From the NCBI GenBank assembly GCA_016748015.1, contig JAAOMT010000295.1, positions 812,604-876,603 on the forward strand: a DNA stretch of 64,000 nucleotides. The letters run 5' to 3'. Source of the DNA: Geosiphon pyriformis (Eukaryota; Glomeromycota; Glomeromycetes; Archaeosporales; Geosiphonaceae). Positions 11,201-23,673 of the stretch are shown here, piece by piece (the first letter of the stretch is position 1; each line of letters opens with the position of its first letter). The position numbers and the translations under genes were made by a program. The notes beneath the pieces are model-generated. The model was not told where the DNA came from. It ran no database searches and was given only the letters and a program-made list of their open reading frames with translations.

Positions 11201-12089
11201 TAAAAAAGAAAACATACCAGTTAATTTTACAAAAGAAAACAATAACAAAATAGAAATTATCTATACCAATATAGTTATCTCTATTTTTCTATATTGACAA
11301 TATATTTTAGAAATGAATCAGAAAATTCAAAATTAGGTTTTATTATTCAAAATTAATCCAGAAATTTGTTCTTTAGCCAATATTGCTAATTTATATATAT
11401 TTGTTAAAACTTAAAATTTCTATCCACAATCCCACTGAAGATGTTATCAAAATTTTCAAAAAAACTCTTGTTGGCTTTATTTTTCTGAACATTTAGAATT
11501 CTAAAAAATTCCAGCCTATTTTAGACTTTACATAATTGTTTTTATTTTGTAATATTATCTTACAAATATGAAATCTGTCAAAAGAAAGTTATCTGTTTAC
11601 ACCAGAAAAAATTGTTAAACTAAACCTGAAAAACTTAAGTATATTATAACAGATATAACTTAAAATTTTCTTAAACCAATATACCAATGTCTTTGCCAGT
11701 AAAAATGAATTTGAACACACTGATATTGTAAAACATCAAATTGACACAGAAAATGCCTGACCCATTAAACAACAGATTTACCAAATAATCTCCACCAACA
11801 ACAATCTAATTAAACAAGAGGTACAATGAATGCTAAATAATAGATTGATCAAAAAATTGTTAAGCACTTGGTCTTTCTTAGTCATATTGGTTACCAAGTA
11901 AAATAAAAAAATACAGTTTTGTATAGACTATTAAAAGCTTAATAGTATTATTCGAAAAAATAGATACTAACTCTTTTTATTCAAGAAATTTTGGATAATT
12001 TAGGAAATAAAAAATAATTCTTATTATTAAATCTAGTCAATAAATATTGACAAGTCGAAATAAATCCCAAAAATAAAAAAAAATGACAT

Positions 12090-13061
12090 TGTTACCAGAG
12101 GTTTTTGGTCTCTTTTCTTGAATGTTGTAAATGTTGATTTGCTGTGAATTCACGTTTTCAGGAAGTAGTTGGACCTCCAGTAACTGAATTTATCTTCAAA
12201 TTATCTCTTATAATTTGAACTACTGGGCTTATAAGTGGAATGTCCAATTCTATGCCAGTTACTTTGTGTAGTTACATTGTAGTAAATGTTAACTCTTTTC
12301 CAGGAATTGCTCATCTGGAAGCTTACTAGAAATGTGTAGTTACTTTGCTGTAAAAGTCAACTTTTCTACAGAAATCTTGTCTATAGGCTATCCTAATGAT
12401 TATGATAAAAAAATAAAAGAAAAATAAAAAAAATATAAAAGAAATAAAATTCTGTCAAGGGAAACGTTTTCTATTCAGGTCTGGAATCACTAACAGTTTA
12501 TTGAAATTAGTAGCTAATCAATTTCAAAACGTTAATTGTGTTGAGAGAATTTCAAGTATAATAATTTAAGAATTTGGTTTTCGAATATTTAATTTTTATT
12601 TAAATGTGTAAAAGGTGATTTGTTCTAATAAGAATATCTAAGGTGAGATACTATGTTAAAACACTATGAGAAGATATATTTTCTTGAAGAGAGAAGCTCT
12701 TCTTTTATACAACTTGTTGTAGTACTAGTTTTTGAACTTGCACTTTTCTCTTTACTACAATTTGGGTGAACTAAAAATACATTTTGGCAAATTTACAAGT
12801 TATTTCACTGAACTATTGATTATTTCGGCAAATTTTCATTAATTTTGGCGAATTTTGACTATGTTAAATGGTTCAAGATATTGTGTAATTTGATCATCTT
12901 AATTTCTAGAGTACAAATCAGATTATTAATTGAGTAATGATATTTGATAATTTGATTAAATAATAAGTGATAATCAAAATAATAATAATATATGCTAATT
13001 AATAATAGAAATTATGAGAGTAATTTCATACTAATTAATAGCTAAAATTCTACTGGTAACA
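12090..13061 (-). repeat. 3' LTR of element D
   Basis: 972 bp, with perfect 9-bp inverted ends (TGTTACCAG / CTGGTAACA). On the minus strand it is preceded by a purine-rich tract (GAAGAAAAGATTA) that could prime plus-strand synthesis. It matches 36411-37380 along its whole length; the differences seen are mostly transitions. Confidence 0.92.
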
Positions 13062-13376
13062 TAATCTTTTCTTCAAGACTGAGCTCTATTGAAGTCTAAG
13101 CACTATCTGTAATGTTAAGATAGTGGTCCAAGATAATTGAAGTGATCTGGTTTGAAAATTGTTGAAACTTCAGTTCTGTGAGCTTTTCAATGTATTGAAT
13201 CTTCATTGAATAGAGTATTAGATTTTGTAGGATATTTTCACAAGTGTTAAATAAATCATAGAGTCTAAATGCTGCTCTAAGTTTGTAGCAAATGTTTGTT
13301 GGTCCAGCTGCTGTTTTGAATTCATTGTGAATTTGTTTTTGTATAGTTTTAGAAGTGAGATTTGTTGTTGTAAATT

Positions 13377-13775
13377 TTAGTTTTCGTTTATAAAGTGTTT
13401 TCCAATATAAAAATATCTATATATAAGGGTATGTTTATTGTTCTGTTCATTAAGAAATAGTAAAAATTTCTGTTGGATTGTAGCATTTGGTAGAATGTCA
13501 ATAAGGGCAGATAAAAAGTTTTCTTTTAGTGCTTGCTTCAAAAGTTCTGGTAACCTATTTTCAGAGTGACCTTTTGTTTTTCTTCTATAGAGGTGATAAT
13601 TTTTAGAATTATTTACTATTGGGGCTGTGGTTTCTTTCTGAATGTAATTAATTTGACTTCCATTAATTGTTATGGATAAGTCAGAAAGTGTTTTCAAGGC
13701 TAACATTAATTTTTGGGATATTTGTTGGATATTTCGGAGAATAATTATGATAAAAATAACTAACCAACTAAACAA
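13377..13775 (-). pseudogene. 3' ORF of element D after integrase, function unknown
   Basis: An open stretch of about 130 codons between integrase and the 3' LTR. It has no ATG at its start (the first codon is TTG), so the real start may be upstream or lost. It opens with a hydrophobic segment (SWLVIFIIIIL) that could be membrane-spanning or a signal anchor, then a polar, Gln/Asn/Lys-rich body. It is not similar by eye to the 3' ORF of the A/B/C family. The position is that of an envelope gene, but one hydrophobic segment is too little to claim that. Confidence 0.5.
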
Positions 13776-13910
13776 AAGAATAAGAAAATTATTTTTGGAT
13801 GTGAAAATTTTTATTTGTTTTTGGGTTTGAGTTTTTCTTGTAATTATTTACTATTTTTGTTTTCGTTTTTGTGTTTTTATTAAAAAAGATTATTATAAAA
13901 ATATGTTGAA

Positions 13911-15296
13911 TTAAGTGTTCAAATTTGGTTGTTGTTCTATTATGATTATTAGTTCTAAATTTTGGGGAATATCTTCAAGATTAATTAAAGAGAAATGTGT
14001 ACCAATTTGTGGAATTAATGGTTCAGGATTGTTTCTGAAGTGATAGTGTTTCAATCTATCTCCATGTGCAACTTTGGCTAGTACTTTGTCATCAAGTCTT
14101 AACTTGTATGATCTATTGCCTAAAATTTCGTAAATATAAAATGGTCCATCCCATTTATGTTCAAATTTTTCACTCCATTGTTTTTCAGTCTTAGTTTTGT
14201 GTAAGAAAACTTTATTTCCAACTTTAAATTTGTTGGTAACTGATGGCAGTTTGCTGTCATGTCTTTCTTTTTATAGGGCTTGGGAGTGTTCAATATAAGT
14301 GGCTGCTATGTGTTTTTTTCTTTTCAATGTACTGAGAAGAGTGTAGACTCTTCTTTGGAGTGTTTCTTGAAAGTTTTCTTCATTGATTGGTTGTATTGAA
14401 TATGTTTCCACTGTAAAATTAATTGGTAATATTGTTGTCTTTCCATAAATAAGATCAAATGGTGTGTGTTTTGTAGTATTTTGTTTTAGTGTTTTGTATG
14501 CTAATAACACTAATGGAATAAAGATATCTTATTTCTGCTCAAAATTAGTTGAAACTTTGGCTAATGATTCACATAATGTTCTGTTGAAACATTCTACAAG
14601 TCTATTTGTTTGGAAATAATAAGATAATGAGAAAGATCTTTTGACATTGAACTGTTCACAAATTTCTTGTATTAGGTTGTTCATAAAATGTATTTCTTGA
14701 TTAGATAAAAGTTCAATTGGGCATCCATGTCTACAAATAATGTCTTCATAGATGAAATTTGCTACTGATTTTGCATCTGCTCTTTAAATGGCTCTAGCTT
14801 CAGGCCATTTAATAAGATAATCTACTGCAACTGCAATATAACAATTTCCTTGAGTTGTAATAGGTAATGGTCCGACTAAATTAATTCCAACTCTATCAAA
14901 AGGTTGTTCAACTTTGATTGGATTTAAAGATTCTGTGAGACAAGTTCCTCTTCTTCTTTGACAACTATCACAAAATTCTACATATTTTTGAATGTCTTTT
15001 TGCATTTGAGACCAAAAATAATGTTCAAGAGTTCTTTGAATTGTTTCATCTCTTCCTAAGTGTGCTGAAGAAGGATCTGTGTGCATGTTGTATAAGATTG
15101 TTTCTTTTTTATTCTTTTGTACTAATCTGAGTAGTTGGTTTGGATTTCTGCAAATTTTGTAATAAATTTTGTTGTGATGTATGAAATATTGTTTGGATTG
15201 GTGTTGTAATCGATGTTTTTTACTTGGAGACCAATTTTCTGGCATGGTAAGAGTTTCCAAATAGTTTTTAATATTGTTGTAATTTCTAAGATCCAT
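13911..15296 (-). pseudogene. Integrase of element D, decayed
   Basis: One frame of about 461 codons from an ATG (MDLRNYNNIKNYLE) to TAA. Zinc domain: HTDPSSAHLG with CDSCQRRRG about 35 residues later. Catalytic core: GINLVGP (first Asp now Asn), YLIKWPEARAI, LLSNQEIHF (second Asp of the usual SDQG now Asn), and LVECFNRTL with the catalytic Glu retained. The C-terminal GPY/F-like module is clear (KWDGPFYIYEILGNRSYKL), followed by HGDRLKHYH. In-frame stops occur at about 14784, 14527 and 14271. It is in the +1 frame relative to RNase H, as in elements A and B. Confidence 0.85.
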
Positions 15297-15332
15297 TGTT
15301 ATTTGGTTATTGTGTTGGTAGATTAGTAAATT

Positions 15333-16812
15333 GTAGTGGGTTTTGTTGTTGATGTTAATCTTGTCTCATTTTTGAAAGGCTATCAATATTGGTGTGTAGT
15401 TTTCCTGGTTTGTAGTGTACAATATATTTGTAGTCTGCTAGGAAGTTATTCCATTAAGACTGTTTAGCACTTTGTTCAGTTTTCTTTTTGTTGAGCCATT
15501 TAAGACCAATATTGTCAATTATAATGTCAAATTTTTTTCTATTCTTTAAGTATTGTTAAAAGTGTTTAAGAGCCTAGATAACTGCAACAGCTTCTAATTC
15601 AGTTGAGCCATATTTGAGTTCTGTTGACTTAAGTATTCTGCTGGCATAAGCAATGACTTGTTCTTGGCCATTTTCATCTAATTGTAATAAGATAACACCA
15701 AAAGCTATGTGTGAAGCATTAGTGACTAGTTGAAACTGTTTGTTGAAGTCTGAGTAAACAAGAACTGGAGCTGTTGTTAATTTTGTTTTGAGGGTTTCAA
15801 AAGCTTTTTGTTGTTCTTCAGTCCATTAATATGGCATATTTTTGTTGGTAAGATAGTTGAGTGGTTTGGCAATTTCTGAGAATTCTTTTATAAATTTTCA
15901 ATAGTAAGAGGCTAATTCTACAAATTCTCATAGCTCTGTGGTATTTTTGGGAGTTTAAAAGTTTTTGATAGCATTGATTGTTCTAGGGTTTGGTTTGACT
16001 CCATCTTTGCTAACAATATGTCCAAGAAAGATTAAGCTTGTTTTTTCAAAGTGACATTTCTCAATGTTTAACTTTAATCCTGCTTTCCGTAATCATTGAA
16101 AAACTTTTCACAGGTGGATAAGATGGGCTTTAAAGCTTGATGAGTATACATTAGTGTCATTAAGATAGACAACTACTGATTGCCACAAGAGTCTTTCATA
16201 TACAACATCCATGAGTTGTTGGAATGTTGCTGGTACATTGCAGAGTTTAAAAGACATAACATTGAACTCATAGTTTCCTTCTTGAGTGGTAAATGCTGTT
16301 TTGAATCGATTTTTTGGGTTTATTTTGACTTGCCAGTATTCACTTTCCAAGTTTAAAGTTGAAAAGAACTTGGCTTTTCCTAGAGCATCTAACATGTTAT
16401 CAATTCTTGGAAGAGAGTAGATGTCTTCAACTGTAACACTATTTAGTTGTTGATAGTCACACACAAAATCTGATTTTTCCGTTTTTCTTTTTGACAAGAA
16501 CTACTGGTGAAGTCCAAGGACTTCCTGATGATTGAATTAATTTATTATTGAGCATTCTTTGGACTTTTTCTTTGATAAATTGGTGGCTAACAGGTAGAAC
16601 TTGATAGGCTTGTTGTCATTTTGGTGGAGCATCTTCTGTGTGGATTTAATGTTAAATAATATCAGTTTTTCCAAGGTCATTGTTGTTTTTTGTAAATATA
16701 TCTGCAAATTCAGCTATTAGCTGTTTCAATTGTTTTTGTTGTTGAGATTTTAAAGGACCCATGTTAATTTAAGAGAGTTTTTCTTCCAAAAGATGGTAGT
16801 TTTCAATAGTAG
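15333..16812 (-). pseudogene. Reverse transcriptase and RNase H of element D, decayed
   Basis: RT begins in the frame that continues from the dUTPase side of element B (GPLKSQQQKQLKQLIAEFADIF, SGSPWTSPVVLVKK). A one-base change in a GT run near 16460 shifts the frame before DYQQLNSVTVEDIYSLPRI. The active-site box reads VVYLND, with the first Asp of YLDD replaced by Asn. RNase H follows (LVTNASHIAFGV, YASRILKSTE, LEAVAVI) and ends with NIDSLSKM near 15370. Internal stops are frequent from 15970 on. Confidence 0.85.
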
Positions 16813-17512
16813 TGTTATGGTTGAGACTTATACTTCTTATTAATTATTACATATATTAGCCACTGATGTCATATAAATTAGCCACTCTATTTTTAGTAAG
16901 TGATCATTGACCTAATCAATGACTTGATCATTGACCTGACTATTGACCTAATCATTGACTTAGTCATTAACCTGATCATTAACCACTTTTGACAACTATA
17001 TAAGTGATGAATTTCTTAGCTGTAGAAAAGCATGTTCAAAATAATCAAGAATAAATAAAATAACAACGTTCATCTCAATCATTCTTTTATCACTAATTTC
17101 CCCTTCCCTACTTTCAAGTATCTGAACATCTTAAAGATAAAAGATTACTTGTTAGTTATTCTCTACCCTTTTTCTGAAATGTGTAATTGCAGCAATTGAA
17201 GATTATTGAATAAAACATGACTAAAAAACACATCTGATACTTGATATTGAATTCTAAGAGCGCCAATATGAGGCATAGAATTATACCAAATGTGATCATT
17301 TGTTGACAGTACTGACTATCCCTCTACTTTCAGATTCCCCAGTTATCTTTGAAAAGTATAGTGACTGAAATATTTTATAAGACTGATCTTACACATTGAA
17401 TCCATACTTATTCAATTTGCTCTTTAAAGTTGAATTCTCTTTGATTATTTCTATCACCTTACAATCCTGTTCTCCCTTGCTATCTGTTAGCTTGTTACTT
17501 CAACCCATAACA
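16813..17512 (+). repeat. 5' LTR of element B
   Basis: 700 bp, TGTTATGG...CCATAACA. Contains seven 12-bp repeats (16901-16984), then a TATATAAG box at about 16996, which is the likely promoter of the element. Confidence 0.9.
16901..16984 (+). repeat. 12-bp tandem repeat in LTR U3, 7 units (element B 5' LTR)
   Basis: Seven units of the TGATCATTGACC type just upstream of the TATATAAG box. Each unit carries a TGATCA-like palindrome core. Confidence 0.85.
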
Positions 17513-17518
17513 TAAAAG

Positions 17519-17535
17519 TGGTGCTCCCTGTGAGG
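17519..17535 (+). promoter_or_regulatory. Primer binding site of element B
   Basis: TGGTGCTCCCTGTGAGG begins six bases after the LTR end and starts with TGG, the complement of a tRNA CCA end. The equivalent in element C is TGGTGCTTTCTGTGAGG. The primer tRNA was not identified. Confidence 0.65.
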
Positions 17536-17565
17536 TTGTCAAAATCCACTTTGTTTCCTATTTGT

Positions 17566-19116
17566 ATGGGTGATTATTTATACTTATCACAATAATTAAA
17601 AGAACACTTTGAAGCACATAACAAAAACAATCTAAACTTTATTGAACTCAATCCTTTGCCCTCCTGCTTGATTTGCTTTTCCATTGAAAAACAATTCAGC
17701 AGACAATTCCAAGACTTTTAGAACTGGTTCCTGAATAAGCATTTAGCTGAAACCTACACAGTTTATATAATCTATTACTTTGACCAAGCTTATTTTGAAG
17801 ACAACTTTGAAGAAAAAAACAACAGTATCAATTAGCTCTTATATTCTACAACCTTTGAACAACAGCCCCCTAATTCTGAATATCTGAATCATCAAATCCA
17901 CATTTGAATTGCTGCCCATCAAGCAATTGAAACTCTTTTCGAAACAAAAGAAGAAAGCTACTAAACTGTTTCTGTTTTTGATCTCTTTTCAAATAAATCA
18001 GAACACTTAACACAAACAGTTACACCTGAACCAATGGCTCAAGACCCTCTACAACAAAACATTCTGATCGCTCTTCAAGGTATACAGACTGCTCTAGGGC
18101 AAAGAAACAACACCCCATTACTGTTATTCAGAAGTGATACCCAAGATCCAATTAAATGACTAGATGATTTTGAAAGAGCAGCCACAGCAAACCAATATAA
18201 TAATATATACAAGTTCCAAATTGTTGGTGGCTATCTCCAAGGCTCTCCTGCTACTTGGTTTTCACAAGAAACCAATGCCAATGCTTAACAACAAATTATT
18301 AGATAGGCACCAGCAAATGCTGGAGAAGACAACATCTCTTTTACTACCTGGTTTGAAATGAAATTTAGAACTCCCATCTTAATCTCAAAATGGTGTATGG
18401 AATTAGAAAGAAGAACTTAAGGCCCTGGTGAGGTTGTGACAGAATATGCCAAAGCAATAAGAAAACTTATTAAACAGATAGACTTTGGAAGAAATTAGAC
18501 AGAAGAGCAAAAAATACATTCCTTCACAAAAAGACTGAGAACTGATCTATTATATGCTCTTTGGCTCCTTCTGGCCTTGAAAGATAATCCCACAATGGAT
18601 ATGGCCATTGAACTTGCTCAGAGAATAGAAGACAATCAAAGGATGCATCTAGAATTCATACTTCTAGTTTTTGCTCCTGCTCCTGTTATGGCTCCTACTC
18701 CACAAATGGCTGCTACCTCTTTTGCTGCCCAAATTCAAGACCCAAATGAACAGTTAATAGATAGACTTACAGCTAATCTTGCCTAGCTATTAGAACCATT
18801 AGCCCAAGCAGTCAAAAACAACCAGCAACCCCAAAGACCCAGATTTGAACCCTGCTTCAATTAGCCCCAGCAACCATCATATCAAAGACAAAATCATGGC
18901 CTACCTATGTGCTATCACTGTGGACTAACTGGACACTTTTCTAAAAACTGTAACAATCCTTCATTACCCCCTTCAGCTCCTAGAAATAATGACACCCAGA
19001 ATAACAGACCCAACAATAATAATGTTCCTAATTAGAGACTCAATTATGTCAACATCAATTTCTTTGGAGAAAATCTCTTAGTTGAAGCTACTGTTTATCA
19101 GCCTTTAAACTGGTAG
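17566..19116 (+). pseudogene. gag of element B (matrix/capsid/nucleocapsid), decayed
   Basis: Frame of 517 codons from ATG (MGDYLYL) to a TAG six bases before the putative frameshift hairpin; the C copy has exactly the same length. The N-terminal part is unrecognised. The central capsid region is the Retrotrans_gag type (LDDFERAATANQY, ILISKWCMELERRT, YAKAIRKLIKQID, IHSFTKRLRTDL). A CCHC zinc knuckle is at about 18907-18950 (C-YH-C-GLTG-H-FSKN-C). More than ten in-frame stops, mostly at Trp or Gln codons (for example DF-stop-NW, where C has a different stop at the same Trp). The pol frame overlaps the end at -1. Confidence 0.85.
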
Positions 19117-19165
19117 GTATATCTTCAAAGGGTAAGAGTACAAGCCAATCAGAAAAAAACCCTTT
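19104..19165 (+). promoter_or_regulatory. Candidate -1 ribosomal frameshift signal between gag and pol (element B)
   Basis: Slippery heptamer T TTA AAC at 19104-19110 in the gag frame, one codon before the gag stop TAG. After a nine-base spacer a hairpin can form (19120-19125 with 19134-19140, one bulged base). Its loop AAAGGGT (19127-19133) is exactly complementary to ACCCTTT at 19159-19165, which would make an H-type pseudoknot. The pol frame is -1 relative to gag and is open from the heptamer. Element C keeps the heptamer and the stem with compensating changes. Confidence 0.75.
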
Positions 19166-21745
19166 TTATGCTTTTAACCTAACTGATGATGACCATAACA
19201 TGAATGAACTAACAATTAACACTTTTGAATCAACAAGAAAGAAGAAGAAAGCCAAAGTTGATTTCATTATAGATCCAAAAAAAGTCTCCATATCAACTGT
19301 TGATAATAATAAGCCACTAAAGACTAAAGTTTTCAAAAATCCTCCAAAGTTGGAACCCCCAGAAATTGTACAAAAGTCTGGACCCTATTCTGTTGTCAAA
19401 GATCTCATGGAAACACCTGCTCACATTACCTTTGGCCAGTTAATAACCCACCCCCAATTCAGAAAAGACCTTCACAAGTTATTGATTCCAAAGAAAAAGA
19501 CACCAAAGACCAATAAATGCCCATGCCAAGCTAGACTTGCTGACAACAGCAATGTTACCCCTCTCATTTGTAAAGCCCAAGTGGCTGGTTATTTCATTGA
19601 TCTGATTTTAGACAGTAGATCATCTATTAGCATCATTGTCAAACACTTTCTAGAAGCAATTGACAGAAAGATTAATAAACTATTCACAAGACCAATAACC
19701 AATATACATAGTAACAAGAAGAAAGACCTGGGCATAGCCAAAGCTATTCCTGTTCGCATCAATGGTATTAGCATTGAAACTAATATGGAAGTATCTAAAG
19801 CAAAAAAATACACCATTATTGTTGGTAATGAATGATTTAAGAAAACCAAAGCATTACTTGATTATGAATTTTGTGAGCTAACCATCAGATGTGGTGAGAA
19901 ACCTATTGTGGTTAAATGTTAACATTGGACAACTCCTTCAGTACCCAAGCAGAACCAAGAAAAACAATCAAATGAATCAGATAATGATGAGAGCAATAAT
20001 GAAAAAGATCAAGAAAAATCAGAAAAAACTGCTGAACTCACTTATACCATCTTCACCAGCAATGGCAAGCCACTGGACAATGTTAAAGCTGACAAAAAAG
20101 AAATCATAGTAAATGGCAAGCTGATCTGCTGGCCCTACTATAATATCCTCAAAAGAACCTTTGATAGAAAACCTGGCAAGAAAGCCAAATACAGTTATTG
20201 GTAGCATGGCTCTTGTGCATGGTGCTGGTGTAATAAATCTTTGTATTCACCAAGTGATGAATGCAAATTCTGCCTGATCTATTACAAAGATTGGAAACCA
20301 ATTAGCTTGATACCCAGAAAAGAACTAAAAGAAGTACAGAAGTTCTTTGAGAATAAACCACCTAAAATCCAATCACTAATTGTAGAACAAAGAGAACTTT
20401 CTCCTGGAGAAAGAAAAGTGAACATTGAAAATCTGTTGGCTAGAAATAGCCCAGTTATCTCAAAAGAAAGTGATATTCCTGGACAAACCCATGTAATACA
20501 ACACACCATCACCACCAAAGAAACTTGCTCCATCTATTTGAAGCCTTATCAATCCAATCAACACAATGATGAGTTTATCAAGAAAGAGATAAACTGAATG
20601 AAAAATTTTGGATTCATACAAGAAACCAAGAGTCAATGAGTTTTTCCAGTTGTAGTGGTATCCAAGAAAGTTGGAACTCTATGCTTCTGTATTGACTACT
20701 ACCAACTAAATGCCATTACTACAAAAGACATGTACCCACTCCCCAAAATTGATGCAATGCTAGATAAATTTAATGGTGCTGCTTTCTTCTCAACCATTGA
20801 CTTAACTGCTGGATTCTGGCAAATAGAGATGGATCCAGAAAGCAGAAAAAAAACTGCCTTCATCACCAAGTATGGCACCTATGAATTCACAGTCATGTCT
20901 TTTGGTCTCACCAATACTCCTCCCACCTTTCAATGCCTAATAGATAAAGTGTTTAAATCAGTAAAAAAAAACTTTGTTCTGGTTTACTTGGATGACATAA
21001 TGGTATATTCAAAAACCTGAAATGAACATCTTGAACATTTACATAAGATTTTTGACCTGCTCAGAAATGCTGGTCTTAAGATCAACCCAATTAAATCTTT
21101 TTTTGGACACCAATCCACCCAGTTTTTTGGTCATTTTATTATATTAGACAACCAATGAATGTTCCTGAACTACACTTTTTTTTCAGTTTGGCCTCTTACT
21201 ATCAAAAATTTGTCAAAGATTTCTCCAAAATTGCCTTTCCTCTCAATCAGCTACTTAAGAAAAATGTCAATTATCATTGAGGCACTCATCAACAAAAAGC
21301 TTTTGAATTTCTGAAAAAAAAACATGTTACTGAACCAATTCTCAAGCAACCTGATCTGGACCAACCTTTCATCCTCCATACTAATACATTTGACTATAGA
21401 CTTGGTGCTGTCCTTTCACAGAAAAACGAAAATGCCAGAAAACATGTCATAGCATATGCCAGCAAATCCCTTACACCAGCTGAAAAGAATTATTCAGTTA
21501 TTGAACAAGAATGTCTAGCAGTAGTTTGGGCTACTAACTACTGAGATCAATATCTTCTTGGTGCAAAATTCTTAGGAGTAACAGATCATCAAGCTTTGGT
21601 TTGGCTGCACAAGAAAAAGAAACTGGAACACAAACAAATAACTCACTGGATACTCTATTTGGATAAATTCGACTATAATATTCAACACTGCAAAGGAGCA
21701 AATCATCAAAACGCTGATGCTTTATCTAGACTTACTATCCAGTGA
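19107..21745 (+). pseudogene. pol of element B: protease, Cys-rich domain, RT, RNase H, decayed
   Basis: Protease is near 19560-19830 (DLILDSRSSISIIVKHF; the Gly of DSG is changed to Arg). A stop at 20202 (YSYW-stop-HG) is shared with element C. A Cys-rich module follows at 20214-20275 (C-AW-C-W-C ... C-KF-C). RT retains the active-site box VYLDDIMVYS at about 20982-21010 and FSTIDLTAGFW, so the catalytic acids survive. A 49-bp deletion at about 21140 relative to A and C shifts the frame, and RNase H runs on to the TGA at 21743-21745 in the shifted frame. Confidence 0.85.
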
Positions 21746-21809
21746 CAGTACAACCTCTCAAACCAAACCAAATTAATTATTAGTAACTTCTTCACAAACA
21801 AACACAATA

Positions 21810-23042
21810 ATGGACTTAAATAACTACTCTGCCTTAATAGAATTTTTGGGTAAAGAATAATACCCACCTGAATACACTTGACAGCAAAGAAAACATTTGT
21901 GCAAACAATCAAATTTTTATTTAATCTGTCAGAACCAATTATACAAAAGAAACAGAAAAGATCCTAACCACCCTCAAAGAGTTATCAAATTTGAAAAAAG
22001 AGAAATTGTAATATACAACATGCACACTGACTTATTAGCTAGACACTTTGGAAAAACAAAGACAATTCAGAAAACTTTAGCTCGCTATTATTGGCCTACC
22101 TTGGAAAAAAACATTGCTGAATACATCAAAACCTGTGATATTTGCCAAAAAAGAGGCAAACCCAATCACAAAGAAGATATCCATCCAATCTCTGTTGGTT
22201 AACTATTTGACAGAATTGGTATAGATATTGTTAGATCTTTAACAATAACTCCTGATGGCAACAGATATATTATTACAGCTACCGACTATCTTACAAAGTG
22301 GGTAAAAGCAAAAGCTACCTCAGACCAAACAGCAGTCTCAATAGCCAATTTCATTTATAAAGATATTATCTGCTGTCATGGCTGCCCTAAAAAACTTTTA
22401 TCTGATAAAAGAAGAGCTTTTCTCAGTACACTGGTTAAAGAACTTTGTAGAAAAATGGGAATACATCATAAACTTTCCTCTTCTTATTACCTTTAAACAA
22501 ATGGCCTAGTAGAATGTTTCAATAGAACATTATGTAAAACCCTAGCCAAAACCAGTAAAGAAACAAACTTATGGGACAAAGTACTGCCTTCAGCTTTGTT
22601 TGCTTATAGAATTGTAAATTATGACATAACAAGTTATGAACTTTTTTATCTGCTTTATGGACACATGGCAATACTACCAATAGAAACTAATATTGAAACA
22701 ATACCCTTTGAAGAGATCACAATAAGGAATTACAAAGACATTTTGCAAAGAAAACTTGGTACCATTCTTGACTCCTTGGTAGAAGCACAAATAATTGTTT
22801 TTGAAAAGATAAAACAGTTCTAAAAAAAGCTTAAGAAAAAGAAAACCTATAAAACACTTTCTTTAAGTGTTGGTAATTTGGTATTGGAATATTATTCAGA
22901 CAGAGACAATGTTTATGGTAATAAATTCTCTAGCTAGTGGAAAGAACCCTTTATAGTCAACAAAGTTTTGAACAATGGTTCTTATATTCTTCAAGATCAA
23001 TCCAGAACAATCTTCAATAATCATCCTGTTTATGGTATATAA
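21810..23042 (+). pseudogene. Integrase of element B, decayed
   Basis: Starts at ATG of MDLNNYSALIEFLG, +1 relative to the RNase H frame. The HHCC zinc domain is intact by eye (HTDLLARHFG ... TCDICQKRG). Core: IGIDIV, TKWVKA, LSDKRRAF, then the glutamate block is damaged (VECFNRTL). The C-terminal part ends at a TAA (23040-23042) at the same codon where A and C have TGA. About eight internal stops, among them those near 21858, 22200 and 22494. Confidence 0.8.
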
Positions 23043-23114
23043 CTGAAGAAATACCATAAACAACCTGATTGGCTGCCTGTTGTGGTAATACCGACTCAAA
23101 TGATCAGCAAAAAT

Positions 23115-23673
23115 CAAGTATAAATAAATGCACCATTTCCAAAACAGAGGTATCTTTAATCAACATAAACAATTATTTTCTGAATCAAAACATTTAAATG
23201 TCTTCTATATTCTTCATAAGTATTGGATCAAAAACTATTCAAATACTACTCTGACTATTGGAAAACAAACCACTATAACTGATAACAATAGAACACATAC
23301 TGTTATTAGACCAAAGAAAACCACTACTAGAAGAAAAAAAATTAGTAGTAAAATGGATAAATATCTGTTAGAAAGTATAACAGCAGCTATACTCCCACCT
23401 TCCAACACAATTGGAAAAACACTTCAAGAAATCTTACTTATAGACAAAAACTTGTTATATAGAAGGCAATTAGAACTCTATGGTCATCTTGGTGAAATCA
23501 TAGAGAATATGAAACTCATAAAGAAAACAACTTCAGAGATACAGGCAGAAATTTTGGGCATTATACAGTTAGATGTCCCAAGAGTTTTAACTATTGCTAA
23601 AAAAGCCAAAACTCTAATACAAAAATTTGGTCTCTTGGATACAAAACTCATTTCACCTCAAGTATTATATACT
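23115..23673 (+). pseudogene. 3' ORF of element B, first part (interrupted by element C)
   Basis: Same unknown protein as 24344-25097 in element C and 6767-7464 in A. Open from about 23128 through TLTIGKQTTIT, MDKYLLESITAAILPP, RQLELYGHLGEIIENMKL and LISPQVLYT, where element C interrupts it. It resumes at 31378 (STKNFNKLVSFELDK) after one copy of the ATAC duplication. No domain recognised. Rich in Lys, Thr and Ile, with no clear membrane segment. Confidence 0.65.

Larger units (their letters stand above)
8184..12089 (+). mobile_element. Old Ty3/gypsy element E, left part (gag, PR, Cys-rich, dUTPase, start of RT)
   Basis: Heavily AT-shifted remnant collinear with element D. Order: gag (8190-9000), protease (9290-9700), Cys-rich region (10005-10275), dUTPase (10840-11200), and RT N-terminus up to NPKNKKK at the very end. 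It resumes at 37381 after the insertion of D, with ACAT on both sides (12086-12089 and 37381-37384). Its 5' end is cut at 8183 by element A. Confidence 0.8.
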
